Source: Deltaproteobacteria bacterium (GTDB lineage: Bacteria > Desulfobacterota > Anaeroferrophillalia > Anaeroferrophillales > Tharpellaceae). From it: a DNA stretch of 34,172 nucleotides. This document shows positions 13,819-22,923 of this stretch, piece after piece. The stretch is from contig DAOWIX010000143.1 of assembly GCA_030640695.1 (NCBI GenBank), positions 1 through 34,172 on the forward strand. The letters run 5' to 3'. Each line of letters begins with the position of its first letter. Position 1 is the first letter of the stretch. Below the pieces are notes generated by a model. That model saw only the letters and a program-made list of their open reading frames with translations. It did no database searches and was not told the origin of the DNA. Made by a program: the position numbers and the translations under genes.

Positions 13819-15312
13819 ATGAATCAGGATAGCGAAAACAGTTTACGTCAACAACGTATAATTAAACTCGATCAGCTTAAAGAGCTGGGAGTCAACCCCT
13901 TTGCCAATGACTTCACGCCTTCAAACACAGCCGCAGAGATCCTTCAAGAGTACAGCGAGCAGGAAGCCAAAATCCTTGAGGAGAGCGCCCCTCCAGCAAA
14001 GATTGCCGGGCGCATTGTCTCTCTGCGACTCTTCGGCAAAGCCGCTTTTGCCCACCTCCAGGATCGTAGCGGGAAAGTTCAAGCATATATCCGCAAAGAC
14101 CTGGTTGGCGAAGATAATTTCAAGATTTTCAAACTCTTTGACATCGGCGATACAATTGGGGTCAACGGAACCGTTTTCAAAACCCGAACCGGTGAAGTCA
14201 CGATTCAGGCTGCCAGTGTCCAGATCCTGACCAAAGCTCTGCGCCCCTTACCGGAGAAATGGCACGGTTTAAAAGATATTGAAACCCGCTACCGGCAACG
14301 TTATGTCGACCTTATCGTCAATCAGGAGGTTCGGGAAACCTTCATCAAAAGAACCCAGATAATTGATATCATCAGAAATTTCTTTAAAGAAAAAGATTTT
14401 TTGGAAGTTGAAACACCGATGATGCAGGCGGTGGCCGGAGGTGCAACGGCCCGGCCCTTCACCACTCACCACAATGCTTTAAACCTCGACTTAAGCCTTC
14501 GTATTGCTCCTGAATTATACCTTAAAAGGTTAGTGGTCGGTGGTTTTGAAAGGGTTTTTGAGATCAACCGCAATTTCCGCAATGAAGGTATCTCGATAAA
14601 ACATAACCCTGAATTTACCATGATCGAGTTCTATCAAGCTTATGCTACCTACCTCGACCTGATGAGCATGACCGAAGAGCTTTTCGTCACCATCTGTCGA
14701 ACCTTGAACAAGAGCGACGCTATTGTCTATCAAGGTCAAGAGATTAACTTCTCGCCACCCTGGGATCATTTGACGGTCATCGAAGCGATTGAGAAGTACG
14801 CCGGAATTGATGCCAAACGACTCCAAAACCTGGAGGCAGTACTGGAAATCATTGAGGAACTCGACCTTGAAATGGCCCCTCAAGAGAGAGCGTGTCACGC
14901 CAAATGCTTAATGAAAATCTTTGATGAAAAAGTTGAAGAACAACTTATCCAGCCGACCTTCATTACTGATTATCCGGTTGCTATCTCACCTCTTTCGCGA
15001 AGAAGTGAGTCCAACCCGGAGGTAACCGACCGCTTTGAACTTTTTATCGCCGGCCGCGAGATGGCCAACGCTTTTTCTGAGCTTAATGACCCCCTGGATC
15101 AAAGAGAGCGCTTTGAACAGCAGCTTAGAGAGAAAGCCGCAGGCGATCAGGAAGCCCACCAGTTTGATGCCGACTACCTGCGGGCCTTGGAATACGGCTT
15201 GCCGCCAACCGCTGGCGAAGGCATCGGTATCGACCGCTTGGTAATGCTCTTTACTGATGCCGCATCGATCCGCGACGTCATCCTCTTCCCGCTCCTTAAA
15301 CCTGAACAGTAA
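13819..15312 (+). CDS. lysS: Lysyl-tRNA synthetase, class II
   Basis: A 497-residue class IIb synthetase of normal length. An N-terminal OB-fold anticodon domain (about 60-160; IAGRIVSLRLFGKAAFAHLQ) precedes the catalytic core. Motif 2 is visible as FRNEGISIKHNPEFTMIE (about 255-272) and motif 3 as GEGIGIDRLVMLF near the C-terminus. The HNALNLDLSLRIAPELYLKRL segment is typical of LysRS. It opens the envelope block; only 11 bases separate it from lolC. Confidence 0.97.
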   Translation: MNQDSENSLRQQRIIKLDQLKELGVNPFANDFTPSNTAAEILQEYSEQEAKILEESAPPAKIAGRIVSLRLFGKAAFAHLQDRSGKVQAYIRKDLVGEDNFKIFKLFDIGDTIGVNGTVFKTRTGEVTIQAASVQILTKALRPLPEKWHGLKDIETRYRQRYVDLIVNQEVRETFIKRTQIIDIIRNFFKEKDFLEVETPMMQAVAGGATARPFTTHHNALNLDLSLRIAPELYLKRLVVGGFERVFEINRNFRNEGISIKHNPEFTMIEFYQAYATYLDLMSMTEELFVTICRTLNKSDAIVYQGQEINFSPPWDHLTVIEAIEKYAGIDAKRLQNLEAVLEIIEELDLEMAPQERACHAKCLMKIFDEKVEEQLIQPTFITDYPVAISPLSRRSESNPEVTDRFELFIAGREMANAFSELNDPLDQRERFEQQLREKAAGDQEAHQFDADYLRALEYGLPPTAGEGIGIDRLVMLFTDAASIRDVILFPLLKPEQ

Positions 15313-15323
15313 AGGCTCTCACT

Positions 15324-16556
15324 TTGCGGTTCGAACTTTTTGTAGCCCTACGCCACCTACTGGCGCGACGTAAACAGGTCTTTATCTCTCTGATATCCCT
15401 GATCTCTATTTTGGGTATTGCCCTTGGGGTTATGGCATTGGTCGTGGTTATTGCGGTCATGAGCGGTTTTGAAAAAGAGTTAAAGAAAAAGATACTCGGC
15501 AATACGGCCCACATCATGGTCATGAAATATGGTGGAGCCATCAGCGGTTACGAAAAACTTACTGATACCATCAGTAAAATAGAAGAAGTCGTTGAGGCAG
15601 CTCCCTTTATTCTTAATCAAGCGATGCTGACCCACGGTCGCCAAGTCAGCGGAGCTGGTATTCGAGGTATCGATCAAAACCACGACCCTTTGCGCAAAAA
15701 ACTTGAAAAGATGCTGGTTGACGGACGCTTTTTCTCCCCTCCAACCATGAATGGCAATAACACTCCGGAGATTATCTTAGGCAGTGAGTTAGCCAAAAAT
15801 ATCGGCGTTAAAACAGGATCTAACCTGCGCCTGGTCGCCCCCAGCGGGTCTCCAACCCCTTTGGGACTGGTACCCAGAATGCAGCGTTTTACGGTTATCG
15901 GTACCTACACCTCCGGGATGTACCAATACGACTCCGCATTGGCTTATACCACCGTGGCCGCCGCCCAAAAATTTTTCGCCATGCCGGGTCAGGTTACTGG
16001 TATAGCTGTAGAGATCGAGAAACTCTATGAGGCTGGAGCCATTGCTGAAAAGATTCGTCAAAAGCTAGCCTACCCCTACTGGGCTCGGGACTGGATCAGT
16101 ATGAATCGTAATCTTTTTGCAGCCCTTAAACTTGAACGCATCACCATGTTTATTATCCTGGCGCTGATTATCATGGTTGCCGCCTTCAACATTATCTCTA
16201 CCCTGATCATGGTAGTCATGGAAAAACACAAAGAGATCGCAATTCTCAAAACCATGGGTCTCTCATCCTTACGCATTATGCGCATCTTTGTCTGGGAGGG
16301 GATGATTATCGGTTTTGCCGGAACCATTCTCGGCCTGGCCGGCTCTCTGGTTCTCTGCGAGATACTTAAAAGATACGACTTTATCACTCTGCCGGGTGAT
16401 GTCTACTATTTTGAAACCTCGCTACCAGTGGATCTACAATTTTTCCATCTCGCAGCGACTGCGGCCCTCTCCCTGGTGCTCTGTTTTGTGGCAACACTCT
16501 ACCCCTCTTTTCGCGCTTCCCGCTTACTGCCGGCTGAAGCCTTACGCTACGAATAG
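15324..16556 (+). CDS. lolC: Lipoprotein-releasing ABC transporter permease (LolC/LolE family)
   Basis: A 410-residue inner-membrane permease with one TM helix near residues 20-45, a large periplasmic domain (about 50-265) and three TM helices of the FtsX type (about 270-400). With LolD it extracts lipoproteins from the inner membrane and passes them to LolA. The KHKEIAILKTMGLSS segment is the cytoplasmic coupling helix. Only one permease gene is present, so a LolF-like homodimer or a second gene elsewhere is implied. The start is probably TTG 15324, with AAAGG next to the lysS stop; no ATG fits before the first TM helix. Confidence 0.93.
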   Translation: MRFELFVALRHLLARRKQVFISLISLISILGIALGVMALVVVIAVMSGFEKELKKKILGNTAHIMVMKYGGAISGYEKLTDTISKIEEVVEAAPFILNQAMLTHGRQVSGAGIRGIDQNHDPLRKKLEKMLVDGRFFSPPTMNGNNTPEIILGSELAKNIGVKTGSNLRLVAPSGSPTPLGLVPRMQRFTVIGTYTSGMYQYDSALAYTTVAAAQKFFAMPGQVTGIAVEIEKLYEAGAIAEKIRQKLAYPYWARDWISMNRNLFAALKLERITMFIILALIIMVAAFNIISTLIMVVMEKHKEIAILKTMGLSSLRIMRIFVWEGMIIGFAGTILGLAGSLVLCEILKRYDFITLPGDVYYFETSLPVDLQFFHLAATAALSLVLCFVATLYPSFRASRLLPAEALRYE

Positions 16557-16565
16557 GGAATCGGA

Positions 16566-17771
16566 ATGGCCAACGACCTCAAAGATAACAGATCAAAACT
16601 CAGCCCAAGCCAGAAGAGCCAAAAGCAGCAGGAAGCCAAACAAAAAAGTTTGCACTTACAAATCATCCAGGCTCGCTCTCAACTTAGCGCTGGAAAACTC
16701 AGTGAGGGCATTGAAACCTATTTCAAAATAGCAACGGAGCTGGTTTTAACCGGCAAGATCAGTATGGCCACCGCAATTTATAAACTGATCTTAAAGGAAG
16801 AGAGCACCAACCCTATGGCCTTGGCCTTTCTAAGCAGCCTTTACCACCATCAGGGACTCGAAGCGGAAGCCCAGCAACTTAACACTCCGGAAAACGGGAA
16901 AACCCTAAATGAAGAAGCTTTTCCTGTCGACACCGTAGAGCTGTCAAAGATCAACGAACTAGAAAAAATTTTATCCGTCAAGAGGGTTGCCAAAAACCAA
17001 GAAATCATCACGCAAAACCAAGAGAACCACAATCTTTACCTGATTGTAGAGGGTCGTTTTCAGATCCTTCACCAGGGTTCAGACAAGCTTAGTAAAGAGA
17101 TTGCAGTCTTGAGTAATGGTAACTTATTCGGTGAGCTTACCATGCTTTTACCACATCGCAAAGCAACGGCGACCGTTATCGCTCTCGAATCCGGAAAAGT
17201 TCTGACTGTTGCCCGAGAGGAGTTCAGACTTTTTTTAAAAACCCGCCCAGCCCTGCTTGAAACCATCCTTACGATGGCCCATAAACGCCTTCTTGAGCAT
17301 GCATTAAGACCCCTTTTCATCTCAGACAACGACCGAGAACAACTCTGGCTTTCCCGGGTTGTGGAGAAATTTAAGATCAGCAAGTTTTCAGCTCAAGAGC
17401 TTCTTCTTAAAGAGGGAGAAAGGAATCAGGCCCTTTACGTTATTCTCGACGGCGATCTCAAGGTCAGCTGTCATGGCCCTCTAGCATCCGGCGAGATCCC
17501 AATCACAACCCTTACAACAGGTGATTTCTTTGGTGAATTCTCCCTCTTGACCGGTGAAGCTGCAAGCGCTACTGTCAGGGCTCTCTCGAACGGCTGGGTG
17601 GCGATCTTGAAAATTCAGGAAGTTGATCGCCTGGCGACCCATTTCCCTGAATTTCTACCCCGTATTCTAAACTCCTTCAGAGCCCGCAAACAAAACCTAT
17701 TGAAAAAAAAGATCAACGGTCTCTCCAGCAGGCCCGCACCGGTCGGGCATTCAGAAGGGATCTATGATTAA
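16566..17771 (+). CDS. Protein with two cyclic nucleotide-binding-type domains inserted between lolC and lolD
   Basis: A 401-residue soluble protein. Residues about 30-100 look TPR-like, followed by two cNMP-type beta-barrels (about 125-240 and 265-385). Each shows the FGE-x3-LL phosphate-cassette start (FGELTMLL, FGEFSLL). The Arg that contacts the cyclic phosphate in true cAMP sites seems replaced: the segments read HRKATATV and AASATV. Both domains may be structural or bind another ligand. No DNA-binding or kinase domain is present. It starts 9 bases after lolC and overlaps lolD by 8 bases, so it is translated with the transporter. A regulatory role is inference. Confidence 0.85.
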   Translation: MANDLKDNRSKLSPSQKSQKQQEAKQKSLHLQIIQARSQLSAGKLSEGIETYFKIATELVLTGKISMATAIYKLILKEESTNPMALAFLSSLYHHQGLEAEAQQLNTPENGKTLNEEAFPVDTVELSKINELEKILSVKRVAKNQEIITQNQENHNLYLIVEGRFQILHQGSDKLSKEIAVLSNGNLFGELTMLLPHRKATATVIALESGKVLTVAREEFRLFLKTRPALLETILTMAHKRLLEHALRPLFISDNDREQLWLSRVVEKFKISKFSAQELLLKEGERNQALYVILDGDLKVSCHGPLASGEIPITTLTTGDFFGEFSLLTGEAASATVRALSNGWVAILKIQEVDRLATHFPEFLPRILNSFRARKQNLLKKKINGLSSRPAPVGHSEGIYD

Positions 17772-18432
17772 AACGGTTGCGTTGAAAAAAAGTTTTTTTC
17801 TCGACAAACGGGAGATATCCGTTTTAAAAGGGATTGACCTCACAATTGCAGCCGGAGAGCGCATTGCCATCTGCGGAGAATCGGGAGCCGGCAAAAGCAC
17901 TTTGTTACAGATCATTGGTTCACTTGATAAACCGAGCAGCGGCAGCGTCAGCTTTTCCGATGTAGATATCTTCTCGCGCTCAGAATGGGAACTCGCAAAA
18001 TGGCGCAATTTAAGCCTGGGTTTTGTCTTTCAGTTCCACCACCTACTACCCGAATTCAGCGCTTTGGAAAACGTCATGACGCCGGCCCTGATAAATGGCA
18101 TTCCCATGCCCGAGGCCAAAAAGATGGCAACCCGACTCCTGCAAAAGGTCGGGCTTGCAGAACGAACACGCCATAAACCAGGTGAACTATCGGGTGGGGA
18201 ACAACAACGTGTCGCTCTGGCCCGAGCTTTAATCATGCAACCTCAAGCGGTTCTGGCGGACGAACCGACCGGGAACCTGGATGCTGGAACCAGTGACGAA
18301 ATTGTCTCTCTGCTCATGGAGTGCAATCGAGAGTTCAACACGACTCTGCTACTGGTCACTCACAGTCAACGTCTAGCGACTCAGATGGATCGCACTATTT
18401 ATATAGAAAACGGATTGGTTTTGGAATCATAA
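17764..18432 (+). CDS. lolD: Lipoprotein-releasing ABC transporter ATP-binding protein
   Basis: A 222-residue ABC ATPase that powers lipoprotein extraction by the LolC-type permease. Walker A GESGAGKST (about 39-47), the Q-loop in VFQFHHLLPEFSALENV, signature LSGGEQQR and Walker B AVLADEPTGNLD are intact. The HHLLPEF-ALEN segment is characteristic of LolD. The ATG at 17764 overlaps the preceding gene's end. Confidence 0.95.
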   Translation: MIKTVALKKSFFLDKREISVLKGIDLTIAAGERIAICGESGAGKSTLLQIIGSLDKPSSGSVSFSDVDIFSRSEWELAKWRNLSLGFVFQFHHLLPEFSALENVMTPALINGIPMPEAKKMATRLLQKVGLAERTRHKPGELSGGEQQRVALARALIMQPQAVLADEPTGNLDAGTSDEIVSLLMECNREFNTTLLLVTHSQRLATQMDRTIYIENGLVLES

Positions 18433-18490
18433 AATCTGTTTTACTTTATTTTAAATAATCAAACTTATGACAAAATCAAGAGAGATCTAC

Positions 18491-20794
18491 ATGTTTCGAC
18501 AAAAATATTGGTGCCGGTCTCTGATACTAGGATCGCTGAGCTTCCTACTGTTTATTGTGCTGTTTTGCAGCCCCCATCCGGCTAACGCCGAAGAAGAGAA
18601 CTTTGCCGGGCAGAAAGTTGTTGAAATTGTGGTTCTCGGCAACCAGAAGGTCACCAAGGATACCATAACCGACAAGATGAAAACCAAAGTCGGCAAACAA
18701 CTATCAACCACGACTCTAGACCAGGATCTCAAAGACCTTTACAGCTTAGGCTTTTTTGATAACCTTATGGTCAACCTTGCTGGTGTTAGAGATGGAGTCG
18801 AAGTCGCGATCATTGTCGTTGAAAAACCAACCATCAATGCAATTGTCATCAAAGGCAACAACAAGGTAAAACGCAAGGAATTACTTAAAGAGATCACTCT
18901 ACATACCTTTAACATCCTCAATGAAGAACGCCTCAAGGAGAGTCTTGAGAAGATGAAAGCCTTCTACCACGAGAAAGGCTTCTATTCAGTTCGCATTAAA
19001 ACCAAAACGGCGAGGGCCGGGAAAAACAACATCCAGGTCATTTTTGTCATTGACGAAGGGCCTAAATGTTACGTTAAAAAGATTCGTTTTCATGGCAATG
19101 ACAACTTTCGATCCTGGAGTTTAAAACGTAAACTGCAGACCAAAACCTACAGTTTCTTTCTAAGTTGGGTAACCGATGCCGGCATCCTTAAAAAGGATCA
19201 ACTTGAGAATGACGCCAAACTCCTTAAATCATTCTATTTGAGTGAAGGCTACGTACAGGCTCGGATCAGTAAACCTAAAATCACGCTTGACGAAAATCGC
19301 AAATGGATCTACCTAGACTTTGATATTGACGAAGGTGAAGTCTTCACGATGGGACAAGTCGAAGTTATTGACCCAGATAGTGACGCGGAGTTAACCGACA
19401 ATCTACTTAAGGTTCTCAAGGGAAGAAGTGGTGAGACCTTCAGCAATCTCAATCTCCAAGGCGACATTGAGACCCTCTCAACGTTTTTTGCTGACCGGGG
19501 TCACGCCTATGTCGACATTGACCCACGCACCAAGATCGACCCGGAAAAACGTACGATTGATGTCTCTTATTATGTTACCAGAGGAACCAAATTTCTTTTC
19601 GGTCGCATTAATATCGGCGGCAACACTAAAACCCGAGACAAGGTAATTCGCCGTGAACTGCGCTTTTCTGAAGGTGATCTCTTCAGCGGGTCAGCCCTCA
19701 AACGGAGCCGTGAGAGGATAAATAACACCCAGTTCTTCTCCGAAGCTGATATTCAGACCATTCAGAACGATGATGAGACCATTGATGTCAACGTCAAGGT
19801 AGTTGAAGGTTCGACCGGAGCTTTCAGTGTTGGGCTCGGCTACAGCACAGTCGACAGCATTATCGGCGTTGCCAACATATCCCAAAAAAACTGGCTCGGT
19901 AAAGGACTCGACGCAACTTTTAACGTTGAACTTTCGGGCTCCCGCCAATTCTATAATATTGGCCTGACCGACCCCTATTTCCTCGACATGAATATGAGTT
20001 CCGGCATTAATATCTATAATGAAGAGTACGAATACGACGCCTACTACACTTCGCAACAGGGGTTTAGACTCAGCTTTGGCAAACCAATTGACGAATACAC
20101 CAGCTGGTCAACCGGCTATCGCTGGGAAAAAGTAAAGATTTTCAATATCAGCTCAACTGCTTCTGACTATATTAGGGATGAAGAGGGCACTACGAGCACC
20201 AGTCAGGTCTACTTCTCCATGACCCGGGACAAACGTGACAACTATCTTTTTCCAACCCGGGGCTATAAAGTCAAGGGCACCGTGGTGTTTGCCGGTGGCC
20301 CTTTAGGCTTTGACAATGACTTCTACAAGGTTATCCTTGAAGGCCATAAATTCTACCCCTTCAAATGGAGCAGCGCCTTTCACCTCTGGGGACGTGTGGG
20401 TTATGCCGATGGTTATGGCGGCCAGGATCTGCCTCTTTATGAACGCTTCTATGTTGGCGGTTTAAAAACAGTACGTGGCTTTGATTTTGGTGAAGCCGGA
20501 CCGGAAGATGAGAACGGTGATGTCATCGGTGGCACCAAAGAGCTTATTTTGAGTGCCGAATGGATATTCCCGCTAATTAAAAACATGGGCCTTAAAGGGG
20601 TTATTTTCTATGATGCCGGTAAAGCTTTTGATGATAATGAAAATTTAAGTTTTGACTTGCGCCACAGTGTCGGTTTTGGAATTCGCTGGAAATCGCCGAT
20701 GGGCCCCTTACGGGTTGAGTGGGGCTTAAACTTAAGTCCGGAAGATGATGAAGAGAGTAGCGTCTGGGATTTTTCGGTCGGGACCTTCTTTTAG
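18491..20794 (+). CDS. bamA: Outer membrane protein assembly factor BamA
   Basis: About 767 residues from ATG 18491; ATG 18467 in the same frame gives 775. The later start places a standard signal peptide (MFRQKYW..., cleaved near ANA-EEE) at the N-terminus and has an AGAGAGA site. Five POTRA domains (about 40-440) are followed by the 16-strand barrel ending in FSVGTFF. The VRGF motif of the loop-6 hairpin is at VGGLKTVRGFDFGEAG. BamA inserts beta-barrel proteins into the outer membrane. It lies between lolD and ompH, the usual order for this group. Confidence 0.97.
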   Translation: MFRQKYWCRSLILGSLSFLLFIVLFCSPHPANAEEENFAGQKVVEIVVLGNQKVTKDTITDKMKTKVGKQLSTTTLDQDLKDLYSLGFFDNLMVNLAGVRDGVEVAIIVVEKPTINAIVIKGNNKVKRKELLKEITLHTFNILNEERLKESLEKMKAFYHEKGFYSVRIKTKTARAGKNNIQVIFVIDEGPKCYVKKIRFHGNDNFRSWSLKRKLQTKTYSFFLSWVTDAGILKKDQLENDAKLLKSFYLSEGYVQARISKPKITLDENRKWIYLDFDIDEGEVFTMGQVEVIDPDSDAELTDNLLKVLKGRSGETFSNLNLQGDIETLSTFFADRGHAYVDIDPRTKIDPEKRTIDVSYYVTRGTKFLFGRINIGGNTKTRDKVIRRELRFSEGDLFSGSALKRSRERINNTQFFSEADIQTIQNDDETIDVNVKVVEGSTGAFSVGLGYSTVDSIIGVANISQKNWLGKGLDATFNVELSGSRQFYNIGLTDPYFLDMNMSSGINIYNEEYEYDAYYTSQQGFRLSFGKPIDEYTSWSTGYRWEKVKIFNISSTASDYIRDEEGTTSTSQVYFSMTRDKRDNYLFPTRGYKVKGTVVFAGGPLGFDNDFYKVILEGHKFYPFKWSSAFHLWGRVGYADGYGGQDLPLYERFYVGGLKTVRGFDFGEAGPEDENGDVIGGTKELILSAEWIFPLIKNMGLKGVIFYDAGKAFDDNENLSFDLRHSVGFGIRWKSPMGPLRVEWGLNLSPEDDEESSVWDFSVGTFF

Positions 20795-20874
20795 AGGTAT
20801 GATATACGCCCAATTGGGTGAAAGTGAAATTATATATTACGCAAACCATCAACTAATTTACCAAGGAGTAGGAA

Positions 20875-21426
20875 ATGAAGAAGTATTTTTTGATTACAGC
20901 TATTGTTATGGGAATGCTGGTTATGAGTCTTTCCTCTGTTCAGGCCTCAGATCCAGAATTCAAGTTTGGCTATATCGATCTCCAGAAAGTCATGGCCCTT
21001 TCCAGCCAGGGAGAAATTGCTAAAGGAAAAATGCAGGCTAAGCAGGAAGAGCTGCGAGCTGAATTACAGACTAAACAGGCCGAAATTTCCGTTATGAAAG
21101 AGGAGCTCGAGCGTCAGGGAATGATGCTGAGCCCGGAAAAACGCCAAGAAAAAGAGAACGACTACCAAAAGATGGTGCGTGACTTCAAGATTTTTGTTTC
21201 CGATTCAGAAAAAGATATGAAGGCTCTAGAGGGCGAATTCCTCAAAAAGATGCTGAAAGAGCTGGAAGTTGTAACTGAAGAATTTGGCAAAACCGGCAAG
21301 TACCAGCTTATTCTTGAAAAACGTAGCGGCATTATCTTTGCCGATGAAGCTCATGACATCTCTGACGAGCTCATCAAAGCCTATAATCAATGGGTCGAAA
21401 ACAACCAGAAAAAAGAGAAGAAATAG
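20875..21426 (+). CDS. OmpH/Skp-family periplasmic chaperone
   Basis: A 183-residue protein with a signal peptide (1-25, ending VQA-SD). A short beta strand (FKFGYIDLQKVM) is followed by two long charged helices (about 50-150), the tentacles of Skp trimers, and a closing strand (YQLILEKRSGIIFAD). Skp carries unfolded outer-membrane proteins across the periplasm to BamA, which is encoded just before it. ATG 20875 follows AAGGAGTAGG. Confidence 0.92.
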   Translation: MKKYFLITAIVMGMLVMSLSSVQASDPEFKFGYIDLQKVMALSSQGEIAKGKMQAKQEELRAELQTKQAEISVMKEELERQGMMLSPEKRQEKENDYQKMVRDFKIFVSDSEKDMKALEGEFLKKMLKELEVVTEEFGKTGKYQLILEKRSGIIFADEAHDISDELIKAYNQWVENNQKKEKK

Positions 21427-21434
21427 GATCAAAT

Positions 21435-21890
21435 ATGCAGACAGCACTGATGGATATCAACCAGATAATGCGCTTTCTACCACATCGTTACCCTTTTCTG
21501 CTGGTTGATAAAATACTCGAAATAACTCCGGGAAAAAGTATTGTCGGATGTAAGAATGTTACCATCAATGAACCTTTTTTTGGTGGTCATTTCCCCTCTT
21601 TCCCAGTCATGCCCGGGGTTTTAATAATTGAAGCAATGGCCCAGACTGCAGGGATTTTTGCCATGGAGGCTCTTGATGTCAAGGTTGCTGAAGACCCTGA
21701 CACCAAAATGTTTTTCATGAGTATCGATAAAGCCCGCTTCCGCAAACCTGTAATACCGGGTGATACTATGATTATGACCATGAAGCTTATCAACCAACGC
21801 CGTAATATATGGAAATTTGCCGGCCGCGCTGAAGTCGAAGGAACTCTGGTTTGTGAAGCGGAAATGATGGCCAGCATAAGTACAAACTAG
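21435..21890 (+). CDS. fabZ: 3-hydroxyacyl-ACP dehydratase FabZ
   Basis: A 151-residue hot-dog fold enzyme from ATG 21435 (AGGA six bases before it; ATG 21450 is an alternative). It dehydrates 3-hydroxyacyl-ACP in fatty acid synthesis and competes with LpxA for its substrate. Catalytic His52 (GGHFPSFPVMPG) and Glu66 (IIEAMAQ) are present. lpxD, which usually stands between ompH and fabZ, is absent here. Element B follows the gene. Confidence 0.95.
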   Translation: MQTALMDINQIMRFLPHRYPFLLVDKILEITPGKSIVGCKNVTINEPFFGGHFPSFPVMPGVLIIEAMAQTAGIFAMEALDVKVAEDPDTKMFFMSIDKARFRKPVIPGDTMIMTMKLINQRRNIWKFAGRAEVEGTLVCEAEMMASISTN

Positions 21891-21892
21891 TT

Positions 21893-21937
21893 ATCAGTTA
21901 TCAGTGGTAAATAAAACCATGTCCACTGATAACTGAT
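21893..21937 (+). repeat. 15 bp perfect hairpin directly after fabZ
   Basis: ATCAGTTATCAGTGG (21893-21907) and its complement (21923-21937) flank a 15-base AT-rich loop. The arm is itself repetitive (TTATCAG twice). It starts 2 bases after the fabZ stop and has only a weak T-rich tail, so its terminator activity is doubtful. Confidence 0.6.
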
Positions 21938-21954
21938 TTATTTCAGCCATAACT

Positions 21955-22123
21955 AGGAGACTGTTCGAGAATAGAAGTTTTTTCTCAGATCGAGGCATTT
22001 TTTGAAAATAATGCATACCCCAAGGGCACTTCCTACGGGCGCTGCATACACTAAGTATTCCGAGCATTATTTTCAAAAAATAACGATGAGATGGGGGAAA
22101 AGAGCATTCTCGGACAGCCTCCT
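21955..22123. repeat. 169 bp palindromic intergenic element, copy B (MITE-like)
   Basis: An almost complete palindrome. The outer 18 bp arms (21955-21972, 22106-22123) match at 16 of 18 positions, and the inner 17 bp arms (TTTTTTGAAAATAATGC and its complement) match perfectly. The 25 bases between them on each side are equally long and partly paired. The 49-base centre holds the core shared with copy A (22018-22041). No gene is encoded. It separates fabZ from lpxA within what is otherwise an operon. Confidence 0.8.
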
Positions 22124-22137
22124 AGACAGGATTAACA

Positions 22138-22923
22138 ATGTCTAAGATTCACTCTACTGCCATATTATCAGATCAGGTTACCATCGCTGACGATGTTACT
22201 GTCGGTGCATATGCGATCATTGAAGGCGAAGTAACCCTTGGGAATGGTACTATTATTGACCATCATGCCACGGTCAAAGGTAAAACCACCCTCGGTTCAT
22301 CTTGTCATATCTACCCTTACGCTCTGGTTGGCACCGACCCGCAGGATCTCAAACATCAAGAGGGCCAATCTGAGCTTATAATAGGCGACCAAACCGTCGT
22401 CAGAGAGTATGCCACCATTAGTCGCGGAACCGAACACGGCGGCGGCATTACGCGCATCGGTTCGCATAACTTTATCATGGCCTACTCCCATATCGCCCAT
22501 GACTGTCAGTTCGGCAATCATATCATTCTCTCAAACGGGGCTACCTTTGGGGGCCACAGCGAGGTAGAGGATCACGCGATAATTGGAGGTTTGAGCGCCG
22601 TTCATCAATTTTGCCGGATCGGAGCCTACTCCTTCATCGGCGGCGCTTCAGGAGTTTCCCAGGACATCCCACCCTATGTCCTGGCCAACGGCAATCATAC
22701 CCGCCTCTACGGCCTCAACAGTGAAGGCTTAAAGAGGCATGGTTTCAGCAAAGAGACCATTAAAGCCATCACTCAGGCCTTTCGCATTATCTTTCGGACA
22801 ACCGGTCTCCCGCTGGCTAAAGCCATTGAAAGAGTCGAAAATGAGGTCGAAAATATCCCAGAGGTATCGCATATGTTAAACTTTATCAAACAATCGAAAC
22901 GGGGCGTATGTCGAAGAAAATAG
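22138..22923 (+). CDS. lpxA: Acyl-ACP--UDP-sugar O- or N-acyltransferase LpxA
   Basis: A 261-residue left-handed beta-helix protein with hexapeptide repeats over residues 1-185 and a helical C-terminal domain. LpxA adds a 3-hydroxyacyl chain to the UDP-GlcNAc 3-position, the first step of lipid A synthesis. The catalytic His121 lies in SHIAHDC; GNHTRLYGLNSEGLKRHGFS is the typical LpxA C-domain start. The next gene could supply a 3-keto or 3-amino sugar, so the acceptor may not be plain UDP-GlcNAc. The stop overlaps the oxidoreductase start by 16 bases. Confidence 0.96.
   Translation: MSKIHSTAILSDQVTIADDVTVGAYAIIEGEVTLGNGTIIDHHATVKGKTTLGSSCHIYPYALVGTDPQDLKHQEGQSELIIGDQTVVREYATISRGTEHGGGITRIGSHNFIMAYSHIAHDCQFGNHIILSNGATFGGHSEVEDHAIIGGLSAVHQFCRIGAYSFIGGASGVSQDIPPYVLANGNHTRLYGLNSEGLKRHGFSKETIKAITQAFRIIFRTTGLPLAKAIERVENEVENIPEVSHMLNFIKQSKRGVCRRK

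Noticed and set aside
14530..14898. Long antisense frame (122 codons) inside lysS
   Set aside because: lysS is intact over the same bases; the antisense frame has no ribosome site and matches no family.
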